Assembly: GCF_902498195.1 (NCBI RefSeq) | Contig: NZ_CABVIY010000001.1 | Coordinates: 124,001-188,000, forward strand | DNA length: 64,000 nucleotides | Direction: 5' to 3' | Source of the DNA: Pseudomonas fluorescens | GTDB taxonomy: Bacteria; Pseudomonadota; Gammaproteobacteria; Pseudomonadales; Pseudomonadaceae | Part shown: one piece after another, positions 9,033-17,937 of the stretch | Layout: every line of letters starts with the position of its first letter | Position numbering within the stretch: the stretch's first letter is position 1 | Notes under the pieces: generated by a model | What the model saw: the letters and a program-made list of their open reading frames with translations, nothing else | Told to the model about the DNA's origin: nothing | Database searches by the model: none | Program-made: the position numbers and the translations under genes

Positions 9033-9426
9033 TTCTGGGTTCCTTCGGGAAAGCCGGTGTCAGGCATGCCAGCACTTTGCTACAGCCGGTGGATGGCTGC
9101 TTTGGGATTCCTGCCAGAATCCTTTGGATCTGTGCCGGAATCAACATTTCCGCTGAACGGATCACCTGGGGCGGCTAACTGGTTTGAAAAGTAAATAGTG
9201 CATTGGTCTTGCATTTTTCAATAAGTCACAGGGTGGTTCGCCGGTTTCAACATCAAATTATTGATACTTCAGTTCATTTTTTTTGCATTGAAAAAGAGCG
9301 GTAATCGGTGATTGCAGTGGCGGTGTTTCCATCATTTTTTTTGCGCTATAGGTTCATCAATATTCATTACTTCTGATTAAAAGGCCGGGGATATGCTTCC
9401 GGGCACCGCTTCAGGAGCCCATCTGT
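9033..9426. other. intergenic, divergent promoter region tynA / DUF6306 gene
   Basis: The 394 bases between tynA and the next gene are clearly richer in A and T than the flanks, with several T/A runs at 9200-9380. This fits promoters for both directions. I see no coding frame and no clear FeaR site. Confidence 0.5.
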
Positions 9427-9843
9427 ATGAACGAATCAGTTAAGCACGACACGATAAACCTGCTTCAGGAACTGCTCGAAGCCGAGAGGGCGGGTGCGCG
9501 GCTGGCGATGGACACGCTCAGGGAAGTGACCGACGAAACGCAGCAACAACTCTTGAATGAGATTCACATGGGTGAAGCTGAAAGTTGCAGGCGAATTCGA
9601 GATTGCATCAAGTACCTCGGGGGTAAACCGAGCTTGAATATCGGTGAGTTTTATAACAAGGCGATGGCGATTGAAGACATCGTCGAACGTTTGTTTTTTA
9701 TCGACCGGGGGCAGCGATGGGTTATCAGGAAACTCAATGCAAACCTGGCGTTGATTCCAACGAAGTTTGTCAGGAAGGAACTGGAAAACGTCTTGAAAAT
9801 ACATGTACTTAATAGCGATGCATTCAATCTTAAATATACTTGA
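9427..9843 (+). CDS. DUF6306-like ferritin-fold protein
   Basis: A 138-residue, mostly alpha-helical soluble protein without signal peptide. Helices carry spaced acidic residues (LLEAERAGARLAMD near residue 15, NEIHMGEAESCRRIRD near 47), as in ferritin-like four-helix bundles. I recognise it as resembling the DUF6306 family, whose biochemical role is not known to me. CAGGAG precedes the ATG. It ends 17 bases before a cyclopropane-fatty-acid synthase gene on the same strand, so the two are probably one operon and may share a role in membrane lipid or stress adaptation (inference). Confidence 0.72.
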   Translation: MNESVKHDTINLLQELLEAERAGARLAMDTLREVTDETQQQLLNEIHMGEAESCRRIRDCIKYLGGKPSLNIGEFYNKAMAIEDIVERLFFIDRGQRWVIRKLNANLALIPTKFVRKELENVLKIHVLNSDAFNLKYT

Positions 9844-9860
9844 TCTGTAAGGGTTTGTTT

Positions 9861-11015
9861 ATGCGGACTGAATTAACCGGCTGCGCGGATACAGAAGTAA
9901 ACGAAACCAAGGCGTATCAGTTTGTGCAGGGTTTATTGAAGACGGCGGGCCTGTCCTTGAATGGCAGTTCGCCTTTTGACATGCAGCTCTTGGGCAATGG
10001 CGTTCCTGAACTGGCCTTGTCAAAAGGCAACCTGGGCCTCGGTGAGGCCTACATGGCCGGGCTGTGGGATGCTCAGGAGCTTGACGAGTTTTTCTCCCGC
10101 TTGATGCGCTCCGGGGTGACAGAGACAGTCAATCCACTGTCGATCATCTTTCATGTCCTGTCTGCAAAACTCACCAATCGCCAGACCCAGCGCAAAGCCT
10201 GGGAAGTCGGCGAACGCCACTACGATCTGGGCAACGATTTCTATTCCAGCATGCTCGACAGTCGCATGACCTATACCTGCGGCTACTGGAAAGATGCGGA
10301 CACTCTGGCCGCCGCACAAAACGCCAAGCTGGACCTGATTTGCCGAAAACTGGATTTGAAGCCGGGCATGCGAGTGCTGGATATTGGCTGCGGTTGGGGC
10401 AGCTTCATGTCCTATGCCGCTGAGCACTACGGCGTCGAATGCGTGGGCGTCACCATTTCGAAAGAGCAGTGCGAGTGGGCCAGACAAACCTATGCACATT
10501 TGCCGCTTGAATTCAGGTTGCAGGATTATCGCGATCTGGATGAGCAGTTTGATCATATTGTCAGCGTGGGCATGTTCGAGCACGTCGGGCGAAAGAACCA
10601 TCGCATCTACATGGAAACCGCCAACCGCTGCCTCAAGGACGATGGTTTGTTCCTGTTGCATACCATTGGCAAGAATGTGACTAAAACCGCGCCCGATCCG
10701 TGGATCGACAAGTACATCTTTCCCAATGGCGATTTACCCTCCATTGCGCAGATCGCCACGTCCATCGAAGGTTTGTTTGTCGCCGAGGATCTGCATAACT
10801 TCGGTGCCGATTACGATAAGACGCTAATGGCGTGGTTTGAGAACTTTGAACGCCACTGGAGCCTGTTCTCGGCGGAGCTGGGCGAGCGTTTCCATAAAAT
10901 GTGGAAGTACTATCTGCTGTCCTGTGCCGGAGCGTTTCGCGCCAGGGACATTCAGCTGTGGCAATGGGTACTTTCCAAAAAAGGCGTTATGGGCGGTTAT
11001 AACCGCGTCAGTTGA
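9861..11015 (+). CDS. cfa: cyclopropane-fatty-acyl-phospholipid synthase
   Basis: A 384-residue S-adenosylmethionine-dependent enzyme, close to E. coli Cfa (382). The substrate region HYDLGNDFYSSMLDSRMTYT (about 123-142), the SAM motif VLDIGCGWGSF (about 172-182) and the bicarbonate-site area VGMFEHVGRKNH are intact. It adds a methylene across the double bond of unsaturated acyl chains in membrane phospholipids. The ATG at 9861 with GTAAGGG upstream is preferred over an in-frame TTG at 9840. Pseudomonads often carry more than one Cfa paralogue; which one this is cannot be decided here. Confidence 0.93.
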   Translation: MRTELTGCADTEVNETKAYQFVQGLLKTAGLSLNGSSPFDMQLLGNGVPELALSKGNLGLGEAYMAGLWDAQELDEFFSRLMRSGVTETVNPLSIIFHVLSAKLTNRQTQRKAWEVGERHYDLGNDFYSSMLDSRMTYTCGYWKDADTLAAAQNAKLDLICRKLDLKPGMRVLDIGCGWGSFMSYAAEHYGVECVGVTISKEQCEWARQTYAHLPLEFRLQDYRDLDEQFDHIVSVGMFEHVGRKNHRIYMETANRCLKDDGLFLLHTIGKNVTKTAPDPWIDKYIFPNGDLPSIAQIATSIEGLFVAEDLHNFGADYDKTLMAWFENFERHWSLFSAELGERFHKMWKYYLLSCAGAFRARDIQLWQWVLSKKGVMGGYNRVS

Positions 11016-11042
11016 AACCCCTCACCGTCCGTGCACGAGCGG

Positions 11043-11120
11043 TGTAGGAGCTGCCGCAGGCTGCGATCTTTCGACCTTGAAAACCAACGCAAAAGATCGC
11101 AGCCTGCGGCAGCGCCTACA
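11043..11120. repeat. REP pair, class C
   Basis: Inverted copies of TGTAGGAGCTGCCGCAGGCT/GCGATCTTT surround a short spacer. They lie downstream of cfa and upstream of the fecI-like gene. Confidence 0.85.
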
Positions 11121-11172
11121 GGGGCGCGGGAGCACGATTGCCACACCGGACGGGAAGTCGTTGCTTCGGGTT

Positions 11173-11191
11173 AATAGGAAGCATTACTATT
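11173..11191. promoter_or_regulatory. candidate Fur box upstream of fecI-like gene
   Basis: AATAGGAAGCATTACTATT matches 10 of 19 positions of the classical Fur consensus and lies 28 bases before the sigma-factor start. Iron repression of FecI-type sigma genes is well established. The match itself is only moderate. Confidence 0.35.
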
Positions 11192-11218
11192 CACGCCCCG
11201 TTTATACAGCATGCCGCA

Positions 11219-11719
11219 ATGACCCCCAAGCTGCCCCGCAGACACGGCTTTTTCGAGCATTACGAAGAGTTGGTTGGCACCTGGACCCGTCGCCTGAGAA
11301 ATCGTCAGCAGGCCGAGGATCTGGCCCACGATACCTTTGTGCGCGTGCTTGAGTCCGATTCGGCGGCGGTGCAGCAACCGCGGGCGTACCTGCACCAGAC
11401 CGCACGCAATATCGCGGTGGACGGTTATCGGCGTGAGGATCGGCGGGGCGCCATGGAGTCAGAGGCGATCGATGAAAGTGTGTCGTCATCCGGCGACCCG
11501 GAGCATTACATGCATGCGATCCAGTTGGCTGATTCCATCGAGCGGGCGCTCACCGAGCTGCCGGTCAACTGCCGCAAGGTGTTTGTCTGGCAGAAAATCG
11601 AAGGCCTGACCCAGGCCGAAATCGCCGAACGCCTTGGACTGTCCAAGAACATGGTGGAAAAGTATATGATCCGCACGCTGCGGCATCTGCGCGACCGCCT
11701 TGAAGGACTGCAATCATGA
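11219..11719 (+). CDS. FecI-type ECF sigma factor
   Basis: A 166-residue iron-starvation sigma factor. Region 2 (about 8-75) includes QAEDLAHDTFVRVLE and YLHQTARNIAVDGYRR. Region 4 (about 105-160) has LPVNCRKVFVWQKIEGLTQ followed by a helix-turn-helix. It would direct RNA polymerase to the promoter of the downstream TonB-dependent receptor when FecR relays the signal. It is the first gene of a fecI-fecR-fecA order, but a class C REP pair separates it from fecR. The start ATG at 11219 gives the family length. Confidence 0.92.
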   Translation: MTPKLPRRHGFFEHYEELVGTWTRRLRNRQQAEDLAHDTFVRVLESDSAAVQQPRAYLHQTARNIAVDGYRREDRRGAMESEAIDESVSSSGDPEHYMHAIQLADSIERALTELPVNCRKVFVWQKIEGLTQAEIAERLGLSKNMVEKYMIRTLRHLRDRLEGLQS

Positions 11720-11733
11720 TGTATGGAAACACC

Positions 11734-11818
11734 TGTAGGAGCTGCCGCAGGCTGCGATCTTTTGATCTTGCTTTTAAAAGCCAAAGTCAAAAGATCGCAG
11801 GCTTCGCCAGCTCCTGCA
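11734..11818. repeat. REP pair, class C, between fecI and fecR
   Basis: Inverted class C copies with an AT-rich spacer lie inside the fecI-fecR gap of about 145 bases. A stable hairpin here could give unequal amounts of sigma factor and anti-sigma mRNA. Confidence 0.85.
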
Positions 11819-11864
11819 CCATGATGCGGTGTGATTTTTCATCCCCGGCCAAACAGGAACTTCC

Positions 11865-12848
11865 ATGATGGATACTCGTGATTGTGCTTGCGGGCAAACA
11901 ACCGTACGCGATGAAGCGGCGCAGTGGTTTGTGCGTTTGCAGGAACCGGTCATCGACGTCGATGTGCGTCGCCAGTTCGAGGCCTGGCTGGACGAACACC
12001 CTCAACACCGCAGCGAATTCGAATTGCTCCAGGGCCTGTGGAAAGCCGCCGACCTGTTGCCGGCGGCGCGTTTGCAGGCGCTGTGTGAAGAAACGCCGGC
12101 CCGTAGCAAGCGTCGCCCGGTCATGCGTTACGCGGTGGCCGCCAGTGTGCTGGCGGTGGCGCTCGGGTTCGGGCTCTTCGGCGGCTTGAATCAATCGTCG
12201 ACCTACACGGCGGAGTTTTCCACAGCCCTGGGCGAGCGCCGCCAAGTCGCGTTGCCGGATGGCTCGCTGGTCGACCTGGACAGCCGCAGCCGGATTCAGG
12301 TGCACTTTGAAAAGGATCGCCGCGGCATCGAGCTGGCCGAAGGCGAGGCGATGTTCAGCGTTCAGCATGACAGCAGCCGGCCATTTGTCGTGGACGCCGG
12401 TAGCGGCAAGGTCACGGTCACCGGCACGCGCTTCGATGTGCGTCGGGGCATCAGCGACACGCGGGTCGTGGTGGAGCAGGGCACGGTCAAGGTCCAGGGG
12501 CACTCGGCGGCCGACGATGATTTCGTCAACCTCACCGCAGGCCTGGGCACCCATGTCGATGCCCGTGGCAAGGTGGCGGCGGCCTACGCGGTCAACCCGG
12601 CTGAACTGACGGCCTGGCGCAACGGCAAGCTGGTGTTCAACAACGCCAGCCTGGCCGATGTCGCCGAGCAGGTCTCGCGTTACCGCGACAAGCCACTCAA
12701 GGTCGGCAGCACGGCGGTGGGCGATCTGCGCCTGACCAGCGTGTTCAAGTCCGACAACACCGATGCCTTGCTCAAGGCCCTGCCAAACATCCTTCCGGTG
12801 GCCGTGCGCACCCTCGATGACGGCAGCCAGGAAATAATTTCAAAATAA
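11865..12848 (+). CDS. FecR-type anti-sigma / sigma regulator
   Basis: A 327-residue inner-membrane regulator. The N-terminal cytoplasmic DUF4880 domain (EAAQWFVRLQEP and FEAWLDEHPQHRSEF, residues 17-60) binds the sigma factor. A membrane segment follows at about 87-106, then the periplasmic FecR domain (about 112-210, with ALPDGSLVDLDSRSRIQV). The C-terminal STN-like region senses the receptor. It passes the substrate-bound state of the outer-membrane receptor to the FecI-type sigma factor encoded upstream. Confidence 0.92.
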   Translation: MMDTRDCACGQTTVRDEAAQWFVRLQEPVIDVDVRRQFEAWLDEHPQHRSEFELLQGLWKAADLLPAARLQALCEETPARSKRRPVMRYAVAASVLAVALGFGLFGGLNQSSTYTAEFSTALGERRQVALPDGSLVDLDSRSRIQVHFEKDRRGIELAEGEAMFSVQHDSSRPFVVDAGSGKVTVTGTRFDVRRGISDTRVVVEQGTVKVQGHSAADDDFVNLTAGLGTHVDARGKVAAAYAVNPAELTAWRNGKLVFNNASLADVAEQVSRYRDKPLKVGSTAVGDLRLTSVFKSDNTDALLKALPNILPVAVRTLDDGSQEIISK

Positions 12849-12946
12849 AATTCAGGTTTTTTTCGAGTTCATCGTCTTCCTGTTCAACTGCAACTGGTTT
12901 GCATTAACAAGCGCACACTCTTGCGATCCACAGGAATACGTTCGAC

Positions 12947-15373
12947 GTGAATACCTCCACCGCTAACAACAAAACCTTCCCCTGGTTGCCGCTGGCGCTC
13001 GCGCTGGCGGTCAACGTGGCGATGCCCCAGGCATTCGCCGCCGACGCCATTCATATCCAGGCGCAACCCTTGGGCCAGGCCTTGACCCAGCTGGGCCAGC
13101 AAACCTCGTTGCAGGTGTTCTTCAGCCCTGACCTGGTCGCTGGCAAGCAAGCCCCGGCGGTGGACGGCAATCTTTCGCCGGAAGAGGCACTGCGTCAGTT
13201 GCTGCAAGGCAGCGGCCTGCAATATTCCATCGATGAAGGTTCGGTGACCCTGATGCCGGCGTCGACCCAGGCAGCCGGCGGCCCGCTGGAGCTGGGCGCG
13301 ACCGACATCAAGGTGGTCGGTGACTGGCTCGGCGACGCCGATGCCGCCGTGGTGCAGAACCATCCTGGCGCGCGTACCGTGATTCGCCGCGAAGCCATGG
13401 TCGAGCAGGGTGCGATGAACGTCGGCGACGTGTTGAAGCGTGTACCGGGCGTGCAGGTGCAGGAGGCTAACGGCACCGGCGGCAGCGATATTTCCCTCAA
13501 CGTTGGTGTGCGTGGCCTGACTTCGCGCCTGTCGCCACGCTCCACCGTGTTGATCGACGGCGTGCCGGCGGCGTTCGCACCGTATGGCCAGCCTCAACTG
13601 TCGATGGCACCGATTTCCTCCGGCAACCTCGACAGCATCGACGTGGTGCGCGGCGCCGGTTCCGTGCGTTACGGACCACAGAACGTGGGCGGCGTGATCA
13701 ACTTCGTGACCCGCGCGATCCCGGAAAAAGCCTCGGCGGAAATCGGCACGACCCTGGAGACTTCCCAGCACGGTGGCTGGAAACACATCGACACCGCCTT
13801 CATGGGCGGCACCGCCGACAACGGCATGGGCGTGGCGCTGTTGTACTCCGGCGTGAACGGCAACGGCTACCGTGAACGCAACAACGGCAACGACATCGAC
13901 GACGTGATCCTCAAGACCCACTGGGCGCCCACCGACGTCGACGATTTCAGCCTCAATTTTCACTACTACGACGCCAGCGCCGACATGCCCGGCGGCCTGA
14001 CCCAGGCGCAGTACGATGCCGATCCGTTCCAGTCCGACCGCAACAACGACAACTTCAGCGGCCGCCGCAAGGACGTGTCGTTCAAGTGGATTCGGCAGAT
14101 CGACGACCGTACCCAGGCCGAAGTGCTGACCTACTACTCCGACAGTTTCCGTGGCAGCAACATCGCCGCCCGCGACCAGAAGACCCTGGGTTCGTTTCCG
14201 CGCACCTACTACACCTATGGCATCGAGCCGCGTGTGTCCCATGTGTTCGACGTCGGCCAGACCACCCAGGAAGTCAGTGTCGGTTATCGCTACCTGAAGG
14301 AAGGCATGCACGAGGAAGCCAGCCGTCTGGCGCTCAACAGCAGCAACGAGCCTGTGGTGACCAGGACCTCGGACGGCCATGTGTACCAGGACCGTACCGG
14401 CGGGACTGAAGCCCACGCGGTGTATGTCGACAACAAAATCGATGTCGGCAACTGGACCGTCACCCCGGGTGTGCGTTTCGAACATATCCAGACCGAATGG
14501 CACGACCGCCCGGTGCTCGACACCGCCGGCAAGCCGGTGCAGGAAAAACGCCGCAGCATCGAGAGCAACGAGCCGCTGCCGGCGCTGAGCGTGATGTACC
14601 ACATGTCCGATGCCTGGAAACTGTTCGCCAACTACGAGACCTCGTTCGGCTCCCTGCAGTATTTCCAGCTCGGCCAGGGTGGCTCGGGTGACGAGACGGC
14701 CAACGGCCTGGAGCCGGAAAAGGCCAAGACCTACGAGATCGGCACGCGCTACAACGATGATGTGTGGGGCGGCGAAGTGACGCTGTTCTACATCGACTTC
14801 GACAAAGAGTTGCAGTACATCAGCAACGACGCGGGCTGGACCAACCTCGGCGCGACCACGCACCGGGGTATCGAGGCCTCGGTGCACTACGACATGGCGG
14901 CGCTGGACCCACGCCTGGAAGGCCTGACCGCCAATGCCGGCTACACCTACACCCGTGCCGTATACGAAGGCGAGATCCCGGACTTCAAGGGCCGCGACCT
15001 GCCGTTCTACTCGCGCCAGGTGGCCACCGCCGGCCTGCGTTACGACATCGACCGCTGGACCTACAACGTCGATGCCTTCGCTCAGTCCAAACAGCGCTCG
15101 CCGGGTGTCGCCGTGAACGCCGACGGCAGTTTCACCAACAACTACATCACCGAAGGCACCGCCGATGGCCAGTACGGCGACATTCCGGGTTACGTCACCT
15201 GGAACGTGCGTGGCGGCTATGACTTCGGCCCTTCAGTGTCGAACCTGAAAGTCGGCGCCGGGGTGAAAAACATCTTCGACAAGCAGTACTTCACCCGCTC
15301 CAGCGACAACAACTCGGGCATGTACGTCGGCGCACCGCGCACGTTCTTCGTGCAGGCCAGCGTCGGGTTCTGA
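12947..15373 (+). CDS. TonB-dependent siderophore/ferric-citrate receptor with signalling domain (FecA-like)
   Basis: An 808-residue outer-membrane transducer with a signal peptide ending at QAFA-ADA (about residue 27). The N-terminal STN signalling domain (about 45-95) contacts FecR. A plug domain follows (about 120-240, RTVIRREAMVEQGAMNVGDV and GAGSVRYGPQNVGGVINFV), then a 22-strand barrel ending in Phe, as needed for outer-membrane insertion. Length and plug motifs resemble FecA (774 in E. coli), but the substrate is not proven. The GTG start at 12947 has AGGA upstream. Expression is probably driven by the upstream FecI-type sigma factor. Confidence 0.9.
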   Translation: MNTSTANNKTFPWLPLALALAVNVAMPQAFAADAIHIQAQPLGQALTQLGQQTSLQVFFSPDLVAGKQAPAVDGNLSPEEALRQLLQGSGLQYSIDEGSVTLMPASTQAAGGPLELGATDIKVVGDWLGDADAAVVQNHPGARTVIRREAMVEQGAMNVGDVLKRVPGVQVQEANGTGGSDISLNVGVRGLTSRLSPRSTVLIDGVPAAFAPYGQPQLSMAPISSGNLDSIDVVRGAGSVRYGPQNVGGVINFVTRAIPEKASAEIGTTLETSQHGGWKHIDTAFMGGTADNGMGVALLYSGVNGNGYRERNNGNDIDDVILKTHWAPTDVDDFSLNFHYYDASADMPGGLTQAQYDADPFQSDRNNDNFSGRRKDVSFKWIRQIDDRTQAEVLTYYSDSFRGSNIAARDQKTLGSFPRTYYTYGIEPRVSHVFDVGQTTQEVSVGYRYLKEGMHEEASRLALNSSNEPVVTRTSDGHVYQDRTGGTEAHAVYVDNKIDVGNWTVTPGVRFEHIQTEWHDRPVLDTAGKPVQEKRRSIESNEPLPALSVMYHMSDAWKLFANYETSFGSLQYFQLGQGGSGDETANGLEPEKAKTYEIGTRYNDDVWGGEVTLFYIDFDKELQYISNDAGWTNLGATTHRGIEASVHYDMAALDPRLEGLTANAGYTYTRAVYEGEIPDFKGRDLPFYSRQVATAGLRYDIDRWTYNVDAFAQSKQRSPGVAVNADGSFTNNYITEGTADGQYGDIPGYVTWNVRGGYDFGPSVSNLKVGAGVKNIFDKQYFTRSSDNNSGMYVGAPRTFFVQASVGF

Positions 15374-15390
15374 CAGACCGCGGTGCCTTC

Positions 15391-15486
15391 ATTCGCGAGC
15401 AAGCCCGCTCCCACAGTTGATCTCCTTCAGGCACAAATGATGTGTTCACTGCAGATCTGATGTGGGAGCGGGCTTGCTCGCGAAGG
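15391..15486. repeat. REP pair, class A, outward orientation
   Basis: The two class A copies are inverted tail-to-tail (TTCGCGAGCAAGCCCGCTCC first) with a spacer of about 50 bases. They lie between the convergent fecA-like and MFS genes. Confidence 0.85.
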
Positions 15487-15534
15487 GGCCATTACATTCG
15501 AAATGGATGTTGCGTGACACACCACGAAGCTTTT

Positions 15535-16686
15535 TTAGACTTTCAACACTTTCCCACCGATAGCCACCGCCAGCAGCAACACCGCCATCAAGCCAAAGGC
15601 AAAGCTCAAGCTGCTGCCATGGGCGATGAACCCGATCAACGCGGGCCCGGCGAGGATTCCCGCGTAACCGAGGGTGGTAATGGCCGGCACGGCGATGCTT
15701 TCCGGCATGACCGTCTGCTTGCCCACGGCGGTATACAGCACCGGCACGATATTCGAGCAGCCAGCGCCCAGCAGTGCATAACCCACCAGCGCCGCTTCCC
15801 AGCCGGGGGCGAATGTCGCCAGCAACAGCCCGAGCGCAGCGGTGGTCCCGCCGAAGACAATCACCCGCGTCGCGCCAAGCCGGCGCACGATTGCATCACC
15901 GGTCAAGCGACCCACAGTCATGGTCAGCGCAAACGCCGCGTAACCCAATCCGGCATACGCCGTGTCGATCCCGCGTTCCTGCGCCAGGAACACCGCGCTC
16001 CAGTCCAGGGCCGCGCCTTCGGCGAGGAACACGATGAAGCACATCCCGCCAATGAACAGCACGATGCCATGGGGCACGGCGAACGCCGGCCCTGAGCTTT
16101 CGCTGCCGTACGGCAACAGGTGCGGCGCCGCTTTTGCCAGCGCGACCAGCAACAGGACGATCACCACCAGCGTCGCGCCCAGCGGCGAAAGCCCCAGGCC
16201 CAGCAACCCGCTGACGCCCGCCGCGCCGACGATCCCGCCCAGGCTGAACAGACCGTGGAAACCGGACATCATGTTCTTGCCACTGGCCCGCTCGACGATC
16301 ACCGCTTGCAGGTTCACCGTCGAATCCACGGTGCCCAACCCGGCGCCGAACAGGAACAGCGCCGCAATCAACGCCGGGATCGACGATACCGTCGCCAGCA
16401 ACGGCAGCGCCGCACAGATCAGCAAGGTCCCGCCGGTCGCCACCTTGCGGCATCCAAAACGCGTGGCCAGCAGGCCGGCCAACGGCATCGCCAGGATCGA
16501 ACCCACCCCCAGGCACAGCAGCAACAACCCGAGCGTGCCTTCGTCCAGCCCGGCCCGGGCCTTGGCATAGGGCACTAGCGGCGCCCAGGCGGCGATGCCG
16601 AACCCGGCGATGAAAAAGGCGACACGGGTGGACATCTGTTCCAGGCGCCCCGGGACGAATGTGGTCTGGGTGTTGAGGTTGGTCAT
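15535..16686 (-). CDS. MFS transporter, YbjJ-like
   Basis: A 383-residue, 12-helix major facilitator. The start MTNLNTQTTF at 16684-16686 is set by AAGGA upstream. The motif between helices 2 and 3 appears as GLLATRFGCRKVA, and glycine-rich helices such as FLFGAGLGTVDSTVNLQ recall E. coli YbjJ. The substrate is unknown. It probably acts as a proton-coupled exporter in the inner membrane. It is divergent from the DapF-like gene, with about 145 bases of shared promoter region. Confidence 0.82.
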   Translation of the reverse strand: MTNLNTQTTFVPGRLEQMSTRVAFFIAGFGIAAWAPLVPYAKARAGLDEGTLGLLLLCLGVGSILAMPLAGLLATRFGCRKVATGGTLLICAALPLLATVSSIPALIAALFLFGAGLGTVDSTVNLQAVIVERASGKNMMSGFHGLFSLGGIVGAAGVSGLLGLGLSPLGATLVVIVLLLVALAKAAPHLLPYGSESSGPAFAVPHGIVLFIGGMCFIVFLAEGAALDWSAVFLAQERGIDTAYAGLGYAAFALTMTVGRLTGDAIVRRLGATRVIVFGGTTAALGLLLATFAPGWEAALVGYALLGAGCSNIVPVLYTAVGKQTVMPESIAVPAITTLGYAGILAGPALIGFIAHGSSLSFAFGLMAVLLLAVAIGGKVLKV

Positions 16687-16831
16687 ATCAATCCTTGGCA
16701 AAAAAACGTCGCGTCCCTTAGGGACAGTGATCGACCGGCGAGGTTTCGATCAGCCTGCGCACATCCTTGCACAGCCCGACTATGTTTCGCGATATGTTGA
16801 GACAGACCGATCATTCCAGAGGGAGGGCGCC

Positions 16832-17824
16832 ATGGCGCAGAGGTACGATGCAAGGGGCAACATTTACATGGTCGTGGCGCCGCAAGACCTGCGCCGCGAC
16901 GGCATCGACGTGCCCGATCAGGCCAGCGTTGCCGCGCAGACCCGGGAATCCTGGGCGTTGGCAGCCATCCAGGCGTGTTGTTCCTGGGCGCCGGGCACAC
17001 GACCGGATGGCAGCAAGGAGCATTGCAGCGACGGTTTGCTGGTCGGCCCGTTCCAGTCGTCGCCGCCCTTTGATCTGTTGATCGTGAACACCGATGGCAC
17101 CCTCGCCGAGCGCAGCGGCAACGGCTTGACGATTTTTTCCCAGGCACTCAGCGACCAGGGGCTTTTGCCCAAGGACCAGGCGTGCCTGCTCAGGGTTCAC
17201 CACGACAAGGCCGATGTGCTTTCACCGGGTGAAACCTCGGTGAAAGCGGCGCAGGTCGATGCTGTGGACGGGTTCTGGCTGGACCTGGGCAAGCCAGGGT
17301 TCGGGCCGCAGGCGGTCAGTGCCCAGGGCGTGGAAGGTGTGCCGTTCAATGGTCGCGAGTTGAGTCATGTGCAGCCGTTGGCATCCCTCAACCCGGCCTG
17401 GTCGCGCAGTCAGTTCGCGCGGGTCGGCAATCCGCATTGCGTGACGTTGGTGGATCACGCAGATGACTTGCCGGGCAATGAGCAGATGCGTGAACCGCTG
17501 TTATCCGAAGGGCTGACGCGGATTGCCTATGCCATGCCGACCGGGGCAGGGCGACCCTGTCCGGCGGGGATCAATTTGCAATGGGCGATGCATGAGTCCG
17601 GACAGCGCGTGATTGCGCGGGTGTTCGAGCGGGGCGAGGGGCCTACGGCGTCGTCGGGCACCAGTGCCACGGCGGTGGCCTGTGCGGCGTGGCGGGTGGG
17701 CTGGGTAAGGGCCGGGGAGGTGAAGGTGGTGATGCCGGGGGGGACTGCGCCGATTTTGCTGGAGGAGGCGCGGGGGGAGTTGGAGCGGGTCAGTCTGTTT
17801 GGTACGGCGCGGTGGGTGGGGTGA
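16832..17824 (+). CDS. diaminopimelate-epimerase-fold protein lacking both catalytic cysteines
   Basis: A 330-residue protein with the two-lobed DapF fold: GNIYMVV near residue 9, NTDGTLAERSGNG at 86-98, GNPHCVTLV near 199 and ERGEGPTASSGTS at 266-278. In DapF the cysteines of NxDG...CGNG and ERG.G...CG.G remove and return the alpha proton. Here both are serine (S95 and S275), so ordinary racemase activity is unlikely. DapF is normally about 276 residues; this one has an insertion at about 45-75. GGGAGGG precedes the ATG. It may be an isomerase of another type or a binding protein. Confidence 0.75.
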   Translation: MAQRYDARGNIYMVVAPQDLRRDGIDVPDQASVAAQTRESWALAAIQACCSWAPGTRPDGSKEHCSDGLLVGPFQSSPPFDLLIVNTDGTLAERSGNGLTIFSQALSDQGLLPKDQACLLRVHHDKADVLSPGETSVKAAQVDAVDGFWLDLGKPGFGPQAVSAQGVEGVPFNGRELSHVQPLASLNPAWSRSQFARVGNPHCVTLVDHADDLPGNEQMREPLLSEGLTRIAYAMPTGAGRPCPAGINLQWAMHESGQRVIARVFERGEGPTASSGTSATAVACAAWRVGWVRAGEVKVVMPGGTAPILLEEARGELERVSLFGTARWVG

Positions 17825-17835
17825 CCGGACCGACG

Positions 17836-17913
17836 CCTTCGCGAGCAAGCCCGCTCCCACCTTGGATCTGTGTCGTTCACAAATACCCTGTGGGAGCGGG
17901 CTTGCTCGCGAAG
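17836..17913. repeat. REP pair, class A, outward orientation
   Basis: Class A copies lie tail-to-tail (CTTCGCGAGCAAGCCCGCTC then GTGGGAGCGGGCTTGCTCGC) between the convergent DapF-like and cytosine deaminase genes. Confidence 0.87.
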
Positions 17914-17937
17914 TGGCCAGTCCGGTCAACGCACATC

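Noticed and set aside
6810..9194. A 794-codon plus-strand frame opposite tynA
   Set aside because: Antisense shadow of tynA with no recognisable motif and no ribosome binding site.
9033..9426. FeaR binding site or sigma-54 promoter upstream of tynA
   Set aside because: I looked for TGNCA-N8-AAA and GG-N10-GC patterns and found no convincing match.
12884..14887. A 667-codon minus-strand frame opposite the fecA-like gene
   Set aside because: Antisense shadow; the plus strand encodes a complete TonB-dependent receptor.
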